DNA from: Tardiphaga sp. P9-11
Lineage (GTDB): Bacteria; Pseudomonadota; Alphaproteobacteria; Rhizobiales; Xanthobacteraceae
Length of the DNA stretch: 64,000 nt
Assembly (NCBI RefSeq): GCF_008329525.1
Contig: NZ_NPKQ01000002.1
Location: 1,240,001 to 1,304,000, forward strand
Direction of reading: 5' to 3'
A model generated the notes under the pieces. That model searched no databases. It had not been told where the DNA came from and saw nothing but the letters and a program-made list of their open reading frames with translations. The stretch's first letter is position 1. Every line of letters starts with the position of its first letter. Position numbers and translations under genes: made by a program. This document shows, piece by piece, positions 43,365 through 53,617 of the stretch.

Positions 43365-44177
43365 ATGACCAAAATCGCTCTCGTGGTGTCCGATGTCGAC
43401 GGCACGCTGGTCACGCACGATAAACGCCTCACCGACAATGCCAAGGCGGCCGTGAAGAAACTGGAAGATGCCGGCATCGGCTTCACCATCACGTCGAGCC
43501 GCCCGCCCGTCGGCATGCGCTTCCTGGTGAAGCCGCTGGGGATCACGCTGCCGATCGGCCCGTTCAACGGCAGCTCCATGGTGGACGGCGACCTCAACCC
43601 CATCGTGCAGCACCTGATCCCGGAAGCTGCCACCAAGCGTGCCATTGAAGTGTTGGAAGACCACGGCGTCGATATCTGGATTTTCACCAACGATGCCTGG
43701 GTGATCAAGCGCGACGACGGCAAATATGTGCCGCATGAGCGCGACACCATCCAGCATGAGGCCGTGATGGTGGATGACTTCTCGCCCTATCTCGCCAAGG
43801 CCTGCAAGATCGTCGGCGCCAGCGCGGACTTTCCGCTGCTGGAGCGCTGCGAGGGCGTCATGCAGAAGGCGCTGGGCGATACGGCTGTCGCGGTGCGCTC
43901 GCAAAACTACTATCTCGACATTACGCCGCCCAATCAGAACAAGGGCACCTTCGTGCAGGCGATGGCGCAGCGGCTGGGCATTTCTACCGACGCCATCGCC
44001 ACCATCGGCGACATGCGCAACGACCTGCCAATGTTCAAGGTGTCGGGCATGTCGATCGCCATGGGCAATGCAAGCGACGATGTGAAATCGCAGGCGACGG
44101 ATGTGACGACGTCGAATGAGGAGGAAGGCTTTGCGGGCGCGGTGGAGATTATTTTGAAGGAGAACGCGGAGGGGTGA
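43365..44177 (+). CDS. Cof-type HAD-superfamily phosphatase
   Basis: 270-residue haloacid dehalogenase-like hydrolase of the Cof/SPP type: motif I SDVDGTLVT with nucleophile Asp, motif II ITSSRP, and motif IV GDMRNDLPMF. A large C2 cap domain lies between. It most likely dephosphorylates a sugar phosphate; being the last gene of the sugar-phosphate operon, its substrate may be a pentose/hexose phosphate intermediate. The gap to gntK is 11 bp. Confidence 0.9.
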   Translation: MTKIALVVSDVDGTLVTHDKRLTDNAKAAVKKLEDAGIGFTITSSRPPVGMRFLVKPLGITLPIGPFNGSSMVDGDLNPIVQHLIPEAATKRAIEVLEDHGVDIWIFTNDAWVIKRDDGKYVPHERDTIQHEAVMVDDFSPYLAKACKIVGASADFPLLERCEGVMQKALGDTAVAVRSQNYYLDITPPNQNKGTFVQAMAQRLGISTDAIATIGDMRNDLPMFKVSGMSIAMGNASDDVKSQATDVTTSNEEEGFAGAVEIILKENAEG

Positions 44178-44375
44178 GGCGCAGGCGACAGCGGCCTCCC
44201 TCTCCCAAGCGTAGCGCAGTGGGGTCTAGCGAACGAATTCGTCCGCCATGGGTCGGCCGGTAGGCCGGGGTGGGGTGTCTCCACGAGCTCGGAGTTCGCC
44301 ACGCCACCCCCACCCGACCGGCCAAGTGGCCGGCCACCCTCCCCACGCAAGCGCGGGGGGAGGGAAAAGAAAGAG
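44178..44375. repeat. Long imperfect-palindrome intergenic repeat
   Basis: Between convergent genes. The left half (CTCTCCCAAGCGTAGCGCAG, then GGTCGGCCGGTAGGCCGG and GGTGGGGTG) is roughly the reverse complement of the right half (CACCCCCACCCGACCGGCC, then CCCCACGCAAGCGCGGGG). It can fold into one hairpin of about 190 nt; I recall similar dispersed sequences in Bradyrhizobium genomes (unverified). Confidence 0.55.
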
Positions 44376-44377
44376 CC

Positions 44378-46180
44378 CTACTTCGCCCGCTCCATCGCCG
44401 GCTTCTCCTGCGGACGCTTCGCACTATCGATATTCTGCGCCACCGCGATCAGCGCGATATGGGTCAGCGCCTGCGGAAAATTTCCGGTCTGGCGTTTCAC
44501 CAGCGGGTCATATTCTTCCGCCAATAGCCCGACATCGTTGGCAATAGACACCACACGTTCGAACAATTCTTCGGCCTTGGCGAGCTCACCCATCTTGATA
44601 TAGGCCTCGGCCAGCCACAAACTGCAGGCGAGAAACGCGCCTTCGATGGGCTGGATCTCGTCGGTCACCTCGCGCGGATCGTGGCGCAGCACGAAGCCGT
44701 CGCGCATCATGTGCTTCTCGATCGCGGCGATAGTGCCCTTCACGCGTGGGTCTGACGCCGGAAGGAAGCCAACCAGCGGCAGCAGCAGGATGCTGGCATC
44801 GAGCACGTCCGAGCCATAGGATTCCACGAAGGTGTTTTCGCGGGGGTCATAGCCCTTCTCGCAGACATCGTGATGAATCTCGTCGCGCAGCTTGCGCCAC
44901 GCCTCGAGCGGCCCCTCCAGCCCGAATTTCTCGGCGCTCTTGATGGCACGATCGAACGCCACCCAGCACATCATCTTGGAGAACACGTAGTGCTTGCCGT
45001 TGCCGCGTCGCTCCCAGATGCCGTGATCCGGCCGCTGCCAGACCGCTGTCAGATGTTCGAGAATTTCGCATTCGACCGCCCAGGTGTCGCCATCGAGTTC
45101 GAGATTGGCGACGCGGGTCTGATAGAATGAATCGATCAGCTCGCCGTAGACATCGAGCTGCAGCTGCGCATGGGCGGCGTTGCCGACGCGCACGGGCAGC
45201 GCGCCGCCATAGCCCGGCAGCCAGTCGGCCTCCCATTCCAGCAGGCGGCGCTGGCCCATGATGCCATACATGATTTGCATTTCGGCGGGCGAGCCGGCAA
45301 CGGCGCGCAGCAGCCAGTTGTGCCAGTCGCGCGCTTCTTCGGTATAGCCGCTGTTCATCAGCACCAGCAGCGTAAAGGTCGCGTCGCGGACCCAGCAGAA
45401 GCGATAGTCCCAGTTTCTGCTGCCGCCGAGCTTTTCCGGCAGCGATGTGGTGGGCGCCGCGACGATGCCGCCGGATGGCGCATAGGTCAGCGCCTTTAGC
45501 GTGATGAGCGAGCGCATCACGAGATCGCGGTGGTGGCCTTTGTAGGTGCAGCGGCCGCTCCACTCCGACCAGAATTCGACGGTATCCCGCAGGGCATGGT
45601 CAGGATTGATCGGCGCCGGCAGTTTGAGATGCGAAGGACCATAGGTCAGCACGAAGGGGACGCTATCGCCGGCCTTGATGTCGAACTCGGCCACCGTGGT
45701 CATGTTCTCGCCATGGGTCTCGATGGGCGAACGCAGCACCGTCATGTCCGGCCCGCAGATCGCGAGCAGCGCGCCGTCTTCCGCGCGTCTGACCCATGGG
45801 ATGTTGTTGCCGAAGCCGAAGCGGATGATCAATTCCATCCGCATCTTCACGGTGCCATGGTCGCCGCGAACGATGCGCACGATGTCGGAAGCGGCACCGC
45901 GCGGCGGCATGAAGTCGATCAGTGTGATCGCGCCGTCGGCCGTTACCAGACGCGTTTCGAGGATCAGTGTATCGCCCTGATATCGACGTTCGCATTTGAT
46001 GATTTCGGCGGCGGGCTTGATCAGCCAGCGGCCGTGTTCCTTGGTGCCGAGGATCGCGGCGAAACATGCATCGGAATCGAAGGCCGGCCAGCAGAGCCAG
46101 TCGATGGAGCCGTCGCGGTTGACCAGAGCGGCGGTCTCGCAATCTCCGATCAGCGCATAATCTTCGATATTGCTGAACAA
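44378..46180 (-). CDS. Glycoside hydrolase family 15 protein (glucoamylase- or trehalase-like)
   Basis: 600-residue protein of the bacterial GH15 class. It has the characteristic N-terminus IEDYALIGDCETAALV..DGSIDWLCWP, the (alpha/alpha)6 barrel segment GGSRNWDYRFCWVRDATFTL, and LLAEEYDPLVKRQTGNFPQA, whose first Glu pair is the likely general base. Such proteins include glucoamylases, glucodextranases and trehalases; the neighbouring trehalose genes favour trehalase or glucoamylase but do not decide it. No signal peptide, so cytoplasmic. It lies 23 bp downstream of malQ on the same strand. Confidence 0.88.
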   Translation of the reverse strand: MFSNIEDYALIGDCETAALVNRDGSIDWLCWPAFDSDACFAAILGTKEHGRWLIKPAAEIIKCERRYQGDTLILETRLVTADGAITLIDFMPPRGAASDIVRIVRGDHGTVKMRMELIIRFGFGNNIPWVRRAEDGALLAICGPDMTVLRSPIETHGENMTTVAEFDIKAGDSVPFVLTYGPSHLKLPAPINPDHALRDTVEFWSEWSGRCTYKGHHRDLVMRSLITLKALTYAPSGGIVAAPTTSLPEKLGGSRNWDYRFCWVRDATFTLLVLMNSGYTEEARDWHNWLLRAVAGSPAEMQIMYGIMGQRRLLEWEADWLPGYGGALPVRVGNAAHAQLQLDVYGELIDSFYQTRVANLELDGDTWAVECEILEHLTAVWQRPDHGIWERRGNGKHYVFSKMMCWVAFDRAIKSAEKFGLEGPLEAWRKLRDEIHHDVCEKGYDPRENTFVESYGSDVLDASILLLPLVGFLPASDPRVKGTIAAIEKHMMRDGFVLRHDPREVTDEIQPIEGAFLACSLWLAEAYIKMGELAKAEELFERVVSIANDVGLLAEEYDPLVKRQTGNFPQALTHIALIAVAQNIDSAKRPQEKPAMERAK

Positions 46181-46203
46181 TGACTTTCTGCCCGATCAAT
46201 CAA

Positions 46204-48153
46204 TTAGGAAGTAACTGGCCTCCGGTCGGCTGTGGCGTGTTTCAGTGCCGCGAGATCGATGGCCTTGGTCATCTTGTCGACCGCGACCGGAAGCCGCTGT
46301 CGCCAGTTTGGATGCTCATTGATCGTGCCAGGAATATTCGGCTGATCGATCACACCCAACAGGTCTTCCAACGCCACGGCCAGCAAACGGGTCCGCGTAC
46401 GCGCGAGAAAGTGAGCGACGGCATGGAAATCCTCGGTCTCGATGCCCTGCGCTCGCAGCGCCTCGCCGAGCATCTGCAGCGCATAGCGGCGGGCGTCGTC
46501 GCTCTCGCCGGGATCGATGCCGAGCGAACGCTTCAGCTGCAGATCGTGCAGGCTGCGCCAGCCGGCATAGGTCGGCAGATCGTGGGTGTTGAAGGTCACC
46601 AGCGCATTCGGCTGGTAATAATCGACGCCGCGGAACGCATAGCGTTCATCGCGCTCGAACATCATCACCAGATACGACCAGATGCCCCAGGATGCGAGAT
46701 GATCGCGGAAGCCATCCGGCACGGTGCCGAGGTCCTCACCGATCACCACGCAGCGATTGGCGACGCTCTCCTGCGCCGTCACGGCCAGCAGCGCTTCCAG
46801 CGGCATCCTTACATAGGCGCCGTTATCGGCGTCGTAGCCATGCGGCACGACGTAAAGGCGATTGAGGCCGAGCACATGATCGAGGCGAACCGCGCCAGCA
46901 TAGCGCATCGAGGCGCGCAGCATGTCCTTGAATGGCGCGAAGCCCTGCACTTCCAGGCCTGCGGCATTAAAGCCGGCAAGACCCCAGTTCTGTCCGGCGG
47001 GTTGCAGCGCATCGGGCGGCGCGCCGACGGAGAGATGACGCGAGATCGCGATCTGCTCGTTCCAGGCATCGAAGCCGCCGGACTGCACGCCGACGGCGAC
47101 GTCGAGATAGAGGCCGACGGGCATGCTGAGCTTCGTCGTCAAATCGAAGCACGCCTTGAGCTGCAGGTCGGCATTCCACTGCACGTATTCGATATAAGCG
47201 ACTTCCTTGCCGTCCGGCCCGGCGCGGAAGGCCTCGCAGGTCGCATCATCGGGCAGCAGCCATTCCGACGGCCAGTCCCACCATGCGGTCTGTTGCTGAT
47301 GGCGCAGCACCTCGAAACAGGCAAAGCGCGTCAGCAGCGGCGCACGCTCGGCGCGGAATGCGGCAAAAGCCTTCTGACGTTCTGAACCTGGGTCCGCGCA
47401 GAATGCGTCGAAGGCCGCACGCATCGCCTTCGACTTGGCGGCCGCGATATCCACGTAGTCGACGAATTGGCTCGCGCGCAGATCCGCAAGTCTGTTGCCG
47501 CAGTCACCTGCGGCATATTCGGGCAGCGCCTCGACGTCGATATAGAGCGGGTTGAGAAACAGCCGGCTGTTCGGCGAATACGGGCTGCATTCGGCCGGCC
47601 GGTCGTCGAACAGCGCATGCAGCGGATTGAGGCCGACGCCGCCTGCGCCGATATCGGCGGCTAGTCTGATCAGGGTCTGCAGATCGGTGAAATCGCCGAT
47701 GCCCCAATTGCGCTCCGAACGCACGCCATAGAGCTGAACGGCCAGTATCCAGGACCGATCGAAGGTGCCGGGGAACGCCTTGGACGGCGCGACGATGAAT
47801 GGCGCTTCGTCGGGAAATTTCCTGGCGTCCACCAGTCTGAGCCTGTGCACGCCGACCGGCAGATCGCGCGGCCACGCGATCTCGCGCCCCTCCGTCGTTC
47901 CTTCGGCGATAACCTTAATCCCGTCGAGGATTTTCCAGCCAAGAGGGAAAGTGGCAGCCTCATTGAGGACCGTGCGGGCGGCCGCGCCGGCCCGGACCAC
48001 GACCGGACTCTCCACAAAACGGTGCGGCGTGCGCACCGGCATGGCGTCCAGAATGATCTTCAGGGCCGCTTCGCTCGTGGTGTGCCACTGGCCCTGACCG
48101 TCATGAAAACCGGTCTGGATTCCGAGTTCGGCAGCTTTAGTGAAAAGGTCCAT
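46204..48153 (-). CDS. malQ: 4-alpha-glucanotransferase (amylomaltase, GH77)
   Basis: 649-residue cytoplasmic enzyme that transfers maltosyl/glucan segments between alpha-1,4 glucans and releases glucose. GH77 marks: SPYSPNSRLFLNPLYIDVEA, nucleophile Asp in VRLDHVLGLNRLYVVP, acid/base Glu in VIGEDLGTVPDGF, and third carboxylate in TFNTHDLPTYAGW. The first ~140 residues are an N-terminal domain typical of proteobacterial MalQ. It is transcribed divergently from glgE; the ~200 bp between them should hold both promoters. It rebuilds long glucans from the short oligosaccharides made by GlgX and TreY. Confidence 0.93.
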   Translation of the reverse strand: MDLFTKAAELGIQTGFHDGQGQWHTTSEAALKIILDAMPVRTPHRFVESPVVVRAGAAARTVLNEAATFPLGWKILDGIKVIAEGTTEGREIAWPRDLPVGVHRLRLVDARKFPDEAPFIVAPSKAFPGTFDRSWILAVQLYGVRSERNWGIGDFTDLQTLIRLAADIGAGGVGLNPLHALFDDRPAECSPYSPNSRLFLNPLYIDVEALPEYAAGDCGNRLADLRASQFVDYVDIAAAKSKAMRAAFDAFCADPGSERQKAFAAFRAERAPLLTRFACFEVLRHQQQTAWWDWPSEWLLPDDATCEAFRAGPDGKEVAYIEYVQWNADLQLKACFDLTTKLSMPVGLYLDVAVGVQSGGFDAWNEQIAISRHLSVGAPPDALQPAGQNWGLAGFNAAGLEVQGFAPFKDMLRASMRYAGAVRLDHVLGLNRLYVVPHGYDADNGAYVRMPLEALLAVTAQESVANRCVVIGEDLGTVPDGFRDHLASWGIWSYLVMMFERDERYAFRGVDYYQPNALVTFNTHDLPTYAGWRSLHDLQLKRSLGIDPGESDDARRYALQMLGEALRAQGIETEDFHAVAHFLARTRTRLLAVALEDLLGVIDQPNIPGTINEHPNWRQRLPVAVDKMTKAIDLAALKHATADRRPVTS

Positions 48154-48337
48154 TCGGCACGCTGTTTGCAGAGCAACAATCGAAAGTTGCTGGGAAATTT
48201 CTGAATTTGCGGAAGAGGATAGCCGATTTCAACGCGTCGATCTAAGCTGAGTTCCACGGGGAACCAAACCCCTGTCACGGGGCTTTGTATATGATCGCAC
48301 CGTCTCTTTTTGAACAATCGAACAGGGACGACACCTC

Positions 48338-48358
48338 ATGTTGATGGCATCACCGTGA
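48338..48358 (+). promoter_or_regulatory. Six-codon upstream ORF overlapping the glgE start
   Basis: ATG at 48338 preceded by AGGGACG encodes MLMASP and stops at a TGA that overlaps the candidate glgE GTG at 48355 (GTGA). The GTG has no RBS of its own, so translation of glgE may be coupled to this mini-ORF. Confidence 0.4.
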
Positions 48359-50307
48359 ACAAAACATCCCAAATCGTGGACACCGCCGGCATCGGCGGCG
48401 CATTCCATATCGAAAACATCTATCCGATCATCGATGCTGGCCGTTTTCCGGTCAAACGCATCGTGGGCGAACCTGTCGCCGTCTATGCCGACCTGTACCG
48501 CGATGGTCACGAGATCATCGCCGCGGCCATCGTCTGGCGCCGCGAGCAGGACCGCGAGTGGAATCGGGTCCCGATGACCCTGGAGGTCAATGACCGCTGG
48601 GGCGGTTCATTCATCCCCGATGGCATCGGACGCTATGTCTATGCGATCGAGGCCTGGACCGACGAATTCGCGACCTGGCGCCACGGCTTCGAGCTGAAGC
48701 TGAAGGCCGGACAGGATGTCACGCTGGATGCGCTCGAAGGCGCCGGCCTGATGACCAAGGCGCAGAATGGCGGACCCGAGGCTTCTGCGCTCATCGTCAA
48801 GCAATGCGAGAATTTCCTGCAGACCGGCGACAATGAGCCGCTGCTCTCACCTGAACTGCGCACCGCCATGGCCGAAGCGCAGTTACGCCCGGACATGACG
48901 CGCTCGCCGCTGTTGCCGCTGATGATCGACCGCCCCCGTGCCCGCAACGGCGCGTGGTATGAGATGGTGCCGCGCAGCCAGAGCACGGTGCCCGGCCAGC
49001 ATGGCACGTTCCGCGATTGTATTGCCCGCCTGCCCGACGTGCAGGCGATGGGCTTCGACGTGCTGTATTTCACGCCGATTCATCCCATCGGCAAGACCAA
49101 CCGCAAGGGCAAGAACAATTCACTGACGTCCGAGCCCGGCGATGTCGGCAGCCCCTATGCCATCGGCGGCGCCGAAGGCGGCCATGACGCGATTCATCCT
49201 GAACTCGGCACCATGGAGGATTTCCATGCGCTGATCGCTGCGTGCGAGGAGCACGCTCTGGAAGTCGCGATCGACGTCGCCGTGCAGTGCTCGCCGGATC
49301 ATCCGTGGGTCGAGGAGCATCCGGACTGGTTCAAGCGCCGGCCCGACGGCTCGATGAAATATGCCGAGAACCCGCCGAAGAAATACGAAGACATCCACAA
49401 CCCCGACTTCGACTGCGAAGACGCTGGATCGCTGTGGAATGCGCTGCGCGACATGCTGCTGTTCTGGTGCAACCAGGGCGTAAGGATCTTCCGCATCGAC
49501 AATCCGCACACCAAGCCGCTGCGGTTCTGGGAATGGGCGATCCACGAGGTGCAGTTGAAGCATCCGGATGCGCTGTTTCTGGCGGAGGCCTTCACGCGTC
49601 CGAAGCTGATGAAGGGCCTCGCCAAGCTCGGCTTCTCGCAGAGCTACACCTATTTCACCTGGCGCACCGCGAAATGGGAGATCGAGCAGTATCTCAACGA
49701 ACTGTGCGGCTATCCCGAGCGCGAATTCTATCGCCCCAACTTCTTCGTCAACACGCCGGACATCCTGCCCTATCACCTGCAATCCGGTGAAGCCTGGATG
49801 TTCAAGGCGCGGGTGGCACTGGCCGCCGCGCTTTCGTCGACCTATGGCATCTATAACGGCTTCGAACTGCTCGAACACGAGGCCATTCCGGGCAAAGAGG
49901 AATATCTGAACTCGGAGAAATACGAGATCAAGACCCGCGACTGGAATGCGCCGGGCAATATCAAGGCCTATATCACTGCACTGAACCATGCGCGCCGCGC
50001 CAACCCGGCACTGCAGCAGACATCGAACCTGCGCTTCATGCCGGTCGAGAACGACAACATCATCGGCTTTGTCAAGGAGTCGGTGGATGGCACCAATACG
50101 GTCGCCGGCGCCATCGCGCTGTCGCGCGACGCTTACGAATTCTGGTTGCCCATCGACACGCAGGTGATGGTCGATGGCGAGCGGCGCAATGTTGCCGCCA
50201 TCGAGAACATCATTACCGGCGAGCGCCATGGCGTCGAATGGGGCGGCATCCGCCTGCGTCTCGATCCCCAACGCGACCCCGCCATCTTCTTCCTTTGCCT
50301 CGCCTGA
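48355..50307 (+). CDS. glgE: Alpha-1,4-glucan:maltose-1-phosphate maltosyltransferase
   Basis: 650-residue GH13 subfamily 3 enzyme that extends alpha-1,4-glucan with maltose from maltose-1-phosphate. It has the N-terminal domain starting [19 protein letters not shown], and the barrel with [12 protein letters not shown], nucleophile Asp in [12 protein letters not shown] (about residue 382), acid Glu in [10 protein letters not shown] (about 411) and Asp in [13 protein letters not shown] (about 467). Start uncertain: GTG 48355 (used here) overlaps a short upstream ORF; a TTG at 48310 would add 15 residues. First gene of glgE-treS/mak-glgB-glgX-treZ-treY; its substrate is made by the kinase half of the next gene. 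Confidence 0.92.
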   Translation: MNKTSQIVDTAGIGGAFHIENIYPIIDAGRFPVKRIVGEPVAVYADLYRDGHEIIAAAIVWRREQDREWNRVPMTLEVNDRWGGSFIPDGIGRYVYAIEAWTDEFATWRHGFELKLKAGQDVTLDALEGAGLMTKAQNGGPEASALIVKQCENFLQTGDNEPLLSPELRTAMAEAQLRPDMTRSPLLPLMIDRPRARNGAWYEMVPRSQSTVPGQHGTFRDCIARLPDVQAMGFDVLYFTPIHPIGKTNRKGKNNSLTSEPGDVGSPYAIGGAEGGHDAIHPELGTMEDFHALIAACEEHALEVAIDVAVQCSPDHPWVEEHPDWFKRRPDGSMKYAENPPKKYEDIHNPDFDCEDAGSLWNALRDMLLFWCNQGVRIFRIDNPHTKPLRFWEWAIHEVQLKHPDALFLAEAFTRPKLMKGLAKLGFSQSYTYFTWRTAKWEIEQYLNELCGYPEREFYRPNFFVNTPDILPYHLQSGEAWMFKARVALAAALSSTYGIYNGFELLEHEAIPGKEEYLNSEKYEIKTRDWNAPGNIKAYITALNHARRANPALQQTSNLRFMPVENDNIIGFVKESVDGTNTVAGAIALSRDAYEFWLPIDTQVMVDGERRNVAAIENIITGERHGVEWGGIRLRLDPQRDPAIFFLCLA

Positions 50308-50317
50308 AAGCGTTGAC

Positions 50318-53300
50318 ATGAACGTAATGACCGATATCGACGTCAAAGCGAAACAGCGTGCTGAGGAGATCGACAAGCTCTGGTACAAAGACACGATCAT
50401 CTACCAGCTGCACGTGAAGACCTTTGCCGACAGCAACAATGATGGCATCGGCGATTTCGCGGGCCTGACCGAAAAACTGGATTACCTGCAGGATCTCGGC
50501 GTCACCACCCTGTGGCTGATGCCATTCTATCCCTCGCCGGGCCGCGACGATGGCTATGATATCGCCGACTACGGCACCATCCATCCCGACTTCGGCACGA
50601 TGAAGGACTTCAAGCGCTTCATCCATGAAGCCAAGCGCCGCGGCCTGCGTGTGATTACCGAACTCGTCATCAATCACACATCGGACCAGCACGACTGGTT
50701 CAAGCGCGCTCGACGCAGCCCGGCAGGCTCATCCGCGCGCAACTGGTATGTCTGGAGCGACACCGACCAGAAGTACGACGGCACCCGGATCATCTTCACC
50801 GATACCGAGAAGTCGAACTGGACCTGGGATCCGGAAGCCAAGGCCTATTACTGGCACCGCTTCTTCTCGCATCAGCCGGATCTGAATTTCGACAATCCGC
50901 GCGTAGTCTCGGCAGTGGTGCAGGTGATGAAGCGCTGGCTGGATGCCGGCGTCGACGGATTCCGTCTGGACGCGATCCCCTATCTGGTCGAGCGCGACGG
51001 CACCAACAACGAGAACCTGCCGGAGACACACAAGGTCATCAAGCATCTGCGCGCCGAGCTCGACGCCTATGCGCCGGGCAAATTATTACTCGCCGAAGCC
51101 AATCAGTGGCCGGAGGACGTGCAGGAGTATTTCGGCGACAGCGACGAATGCCAGATGGCCTATCACTTCCCGCTGATGCCGCGCATCTATATGGCGCTCG
51201 CGCAGGAAGACCGTTTCCCGATCACCGACATCATGCGCCAGACGCCGGATATTCCATCCGACTGCCAATGGGCCATGTTCCTGCGCAATCACGACGAGCT
51301 GACGCTGGAAATGGTCACCGACGTCGAGCGCGACTATCTGTGGTCGACCTATGCGAACGATCCGCGTGCGCGCATCAATGTCGGCATTCGCCGCCGCCTG
51401 GCGCCCTTGATGGACAACGATCGCCGCAAGATCGAGCTGCTGGATTCACTGTTGCTGTCGTTCCCCGGTACGCCGATCATCTATTACGGCGACGAGATTG
51501 GCATGGGCGACAATATCTATCTCGGCGATCGCAACGGCGTGCGCACACCGATGCAATGGGCACCGGACCGCAATGGCGGCTTCTCGCGCGCCGATCCCGC
51601 GCGGCTTTATGCACCGCCGATCATGGATCCGATCTACGGTTACGAGTCCGTGAACGTGGAGGCGCAGTCGCGCAGCCTGTCGTCGCTGCTATCGGCGACC
51701 AAGCGCCTCATTGCTGTCAGGAAATCAACGCTCGCTTTCGGCCGCGGCACCATGATCTTCATCCGCCCCGACAACCGTTCCGTTCTCGCTTATGTACGCC
51801 AACTCGGCGACGAAGCGATCCTCTGCGTCGCCAACCTGTCGCGCGCCGCGCAGGCCACCGAACTCGACCTGTCGCCGTGGAAGGAACGCGTGCCGCTGGA
51901 AATGCTCGGCCGCACCAAATTTCCGCCGATCGGCGACCTGCCTTACATGATTACGCTGGCGCCTTACGGTTTCTACTGGTTCCAGTTGCAGTTGCGCGAT
52001 GTCTCCGAACATTCGCAGCCGCCGGTGGTGCCGGAATTCGAAACGCTCGTGGTGCCGCTCGGCTCGACCTGGATGACTCTCGCCCGCACGCGTGGTGTGT
52101 TCGAACGCGACGTGCTGCCCTCCTTCCTGGCGCGCAGCCGCTGGTATCCGGAGCGACAGCAAAAGGCGATCCAGCCCGTGCTCACCGGAGCCATCCCGTT
52201 CTGCGAGATCGGCGACAACCGCCCATGGCTGGCGTTCTTCGAAACCACGCAGCGCAATGTGGCGACGCGCTATCTGCTGCCCATGCAGATCGAGTGGACC
52301 CGCTTCGACCGCGAACGCTACAATCCGAAAGCCTTTGCCGCGGTTCGTCAGGGCGCGCGCGAAGGTACCCTGCTCGATGTTGCCACCGACCACATCTTCA
52401 TTGCGCTGCTGTTGCACAATTTGCGAATTTCACTGACCGTCGAAGAAGAGGGCAACCGGCTGGAGTTCCGGCCGACCGCGAAGCTTGCTGAAAAACCTGC
52501 TGCGCCGCTGGAGAATATCCGTGCGGTCGAGACCGAACAATCCAACAGCACTGCACTGGTCGACAACGATTATGTTGTGAAGATCTATCGCAAGCTGCAG
52601 GCCGGCATCAATCCGGAGATCGAAGTCAGCCGGTTCCTGACGGATATCGCCGGATTCGCCAATACGCCGGCTTTGCTTGGCAGCGTCGAACTGGTTGAGG
52701 GCGATCAGCGCACAGCCGTCGCCATCGTGCATGCCTTTGTGCAGAATCAGGGCGATGCCTGGACGGTGACATCGGCCTATCTCGACCGTTTTGCCGATGA
52801 GCAGCGTCTGCTGGCGGTGGATGACCACGCGCCGCACAGTGAAGAGCAGGTACCGTATCTGCTCTATATGTCGCAGACTGGCCGCCGCGTCGCCGAGATG
52901 CAGATGGCGCTGGCCAGCCGCGACGACATCCCGGATTTCAAGCCGGAGCCGACGTCACCTGACGATATCAGGCTCTGGATCAACGAAATCGTCGCGCGTG
53001 CGGAGCCGGTATTTAGCGCGCTCGCCCAACGTCGCAATGCTGCGAGGGATTCGGATCGCGCGCTGATCGATCAGGTGCTGGAATTGCGCCACGGCTTGCG
53101 GGGGTGGCTGACTGAGCTGCTGCCGGAGAATACCGACGGACTGAAGATCCGCCATCATGGAGATTTCCATCTCGGCCAGATGCTGATCGTCAAGGATGAT
53201 ATCTTCATCATCGACTTCGAGGGCGAGCCGCGCCGGTCGATTGCCGACCGCCGCCGCAAGGCGCCCGCTGCACGCGATATCGCCGGACTCATCCGCTCGA

Positions 53301-53617
53301 TCGACTATTCAGCCACGGCGGCGCTCGAACGCGCGCTCAGGGTTACATCTGATGACACCGGCAAGCTTGCCGCGGCGCTCGATGCCTGGCGGGAACGCGC
53401 CACATCGTCCTTCGTTGACGCCTATCGCGAGACCATGACCGACAAGCGATTGTGGCCTGCCGATCAGACTGCTGCGACGAGCATGCTGAATTTCTTTCTC
53501 ATCGAGAAAGCGCTCTACGAAATCGAATACGAACTTGCGCATAGGCCAGATTGGCTGCGCGTGCCACTGACTGGCATCCTGCGCATTCTGAACCAGTATT
53601 CTGAGGAGGTCGTATGA
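50318..53617 (+). CDS. treS: Trehalose synthase / maltokinase fusion
   Basis: 1099-residue fusion. Residues 1 to ~545 are TreS, GH13, interconverting trehalose and maltose: [19 protein letters not shown], catalytic Asp in [10 protein letters not shown] (~215), Glu in [12 protein letters not shown] (~260), Asp in [12 protein letters not shown] (~326). Residues ~570-1099 are maltokinase (Pep2/Mak): [11 protein letters not shown] (~946-956) and IIDFEGEP (~964-971) are the phosphotransferase motifs. Together they turn trehalose into maltose-1-phosphate for GlgE. ATG at 50318 is chosen since the previous gene ends 11 bp before. Overlaps glgB (ATGA). Confidence 0.94.
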   Translation: MNVMTDIDVKAKQRAEEIDKLWYKDTIIYQLHVKTFADSNNDGIGDFAGLTEKLDYLQDLGVTTLWLMPFYPSPGRDDGYDIADYGTIHPDFGTMKDFKRFIHEAKRRGLRVITELVINHTSDQHDWFKRARRSPAGSSARNWYVWSDTDQKYDGTRIIFTDTEKSNWTWDPEAKAYYWHRFFSHQPDLNFDNPRVVSAVVQVMKRWLDAGVDGFRLDAIPYLVERDGTNNENLPETHKVIKHLRAELDAYAPGKLLLAEANQWPEDVQEYFGDSDECQMAYHFPLMPRIYMALAQEDRFPITDIMRQTPDIPSDCQWAMFLRNHDELTLEMVTDVERDYLWSTYANDPRARINVGIRRRLAPLMDNDRRKIELLDSLLLSFPGTPIIYYGDEIGMGDNIYLGDRNGVRTPMQWAPDRNGGFSRADPARLYAPPIMDPIYGYESVNVEAQSRSLSSLLSATKRLIAVRKSTLAFGRGTMIFIRPDNRSVLAYVRQLGDEAILCVANLSRAAQATELDLSPWKERVPLEMLGRTKFPPIGDLPYMITLAPYGFYWFQLQLRDVSEHSQPPVVPEFETLVVPLGSTWMTLARTRGVFERDVLPSFLARSRWYPERQQKAIQPVLTGAIPFCEIGDNRPWLAFFETTQRNVATRYLLPMQIEWTRFDRERYNPKAFAAVRQGAREGTLLDVATDHIFIALLLHNLRISLTVEEEGNRLEFRPTAKLAEKPAAPLENIRAVETEQSNSTALVDNDYVVKIYRKLQAGINPEIEVSRFLTDIAGFANTPALLGSVELVEGDQRTAVAIVHAFVQNQGDAWTVTSAYLDRFADEQRLLAVDDHAPHSEEQVPYLLYMSQTGRRVAEMQMALASRDDIPDFKPEPTSPDDIRLWINEIVARAEPVFSALAQRRNAARDSDRALIDQVLELRHGLRGWLTELLPENTDGLKIRHHGDFHLGQMLIVKDDIFIIDFEGEPRRSIADRRRKAPAARDIAGLIRSIDYSATAALERALRVTSDDTGKLAAALDAWRERATSSFVDAYRETMTDKRLWPADQTAATSMLNFFLIEKALYEIEYELAHRPDWLRVPLTGILRILNQYSEEVV

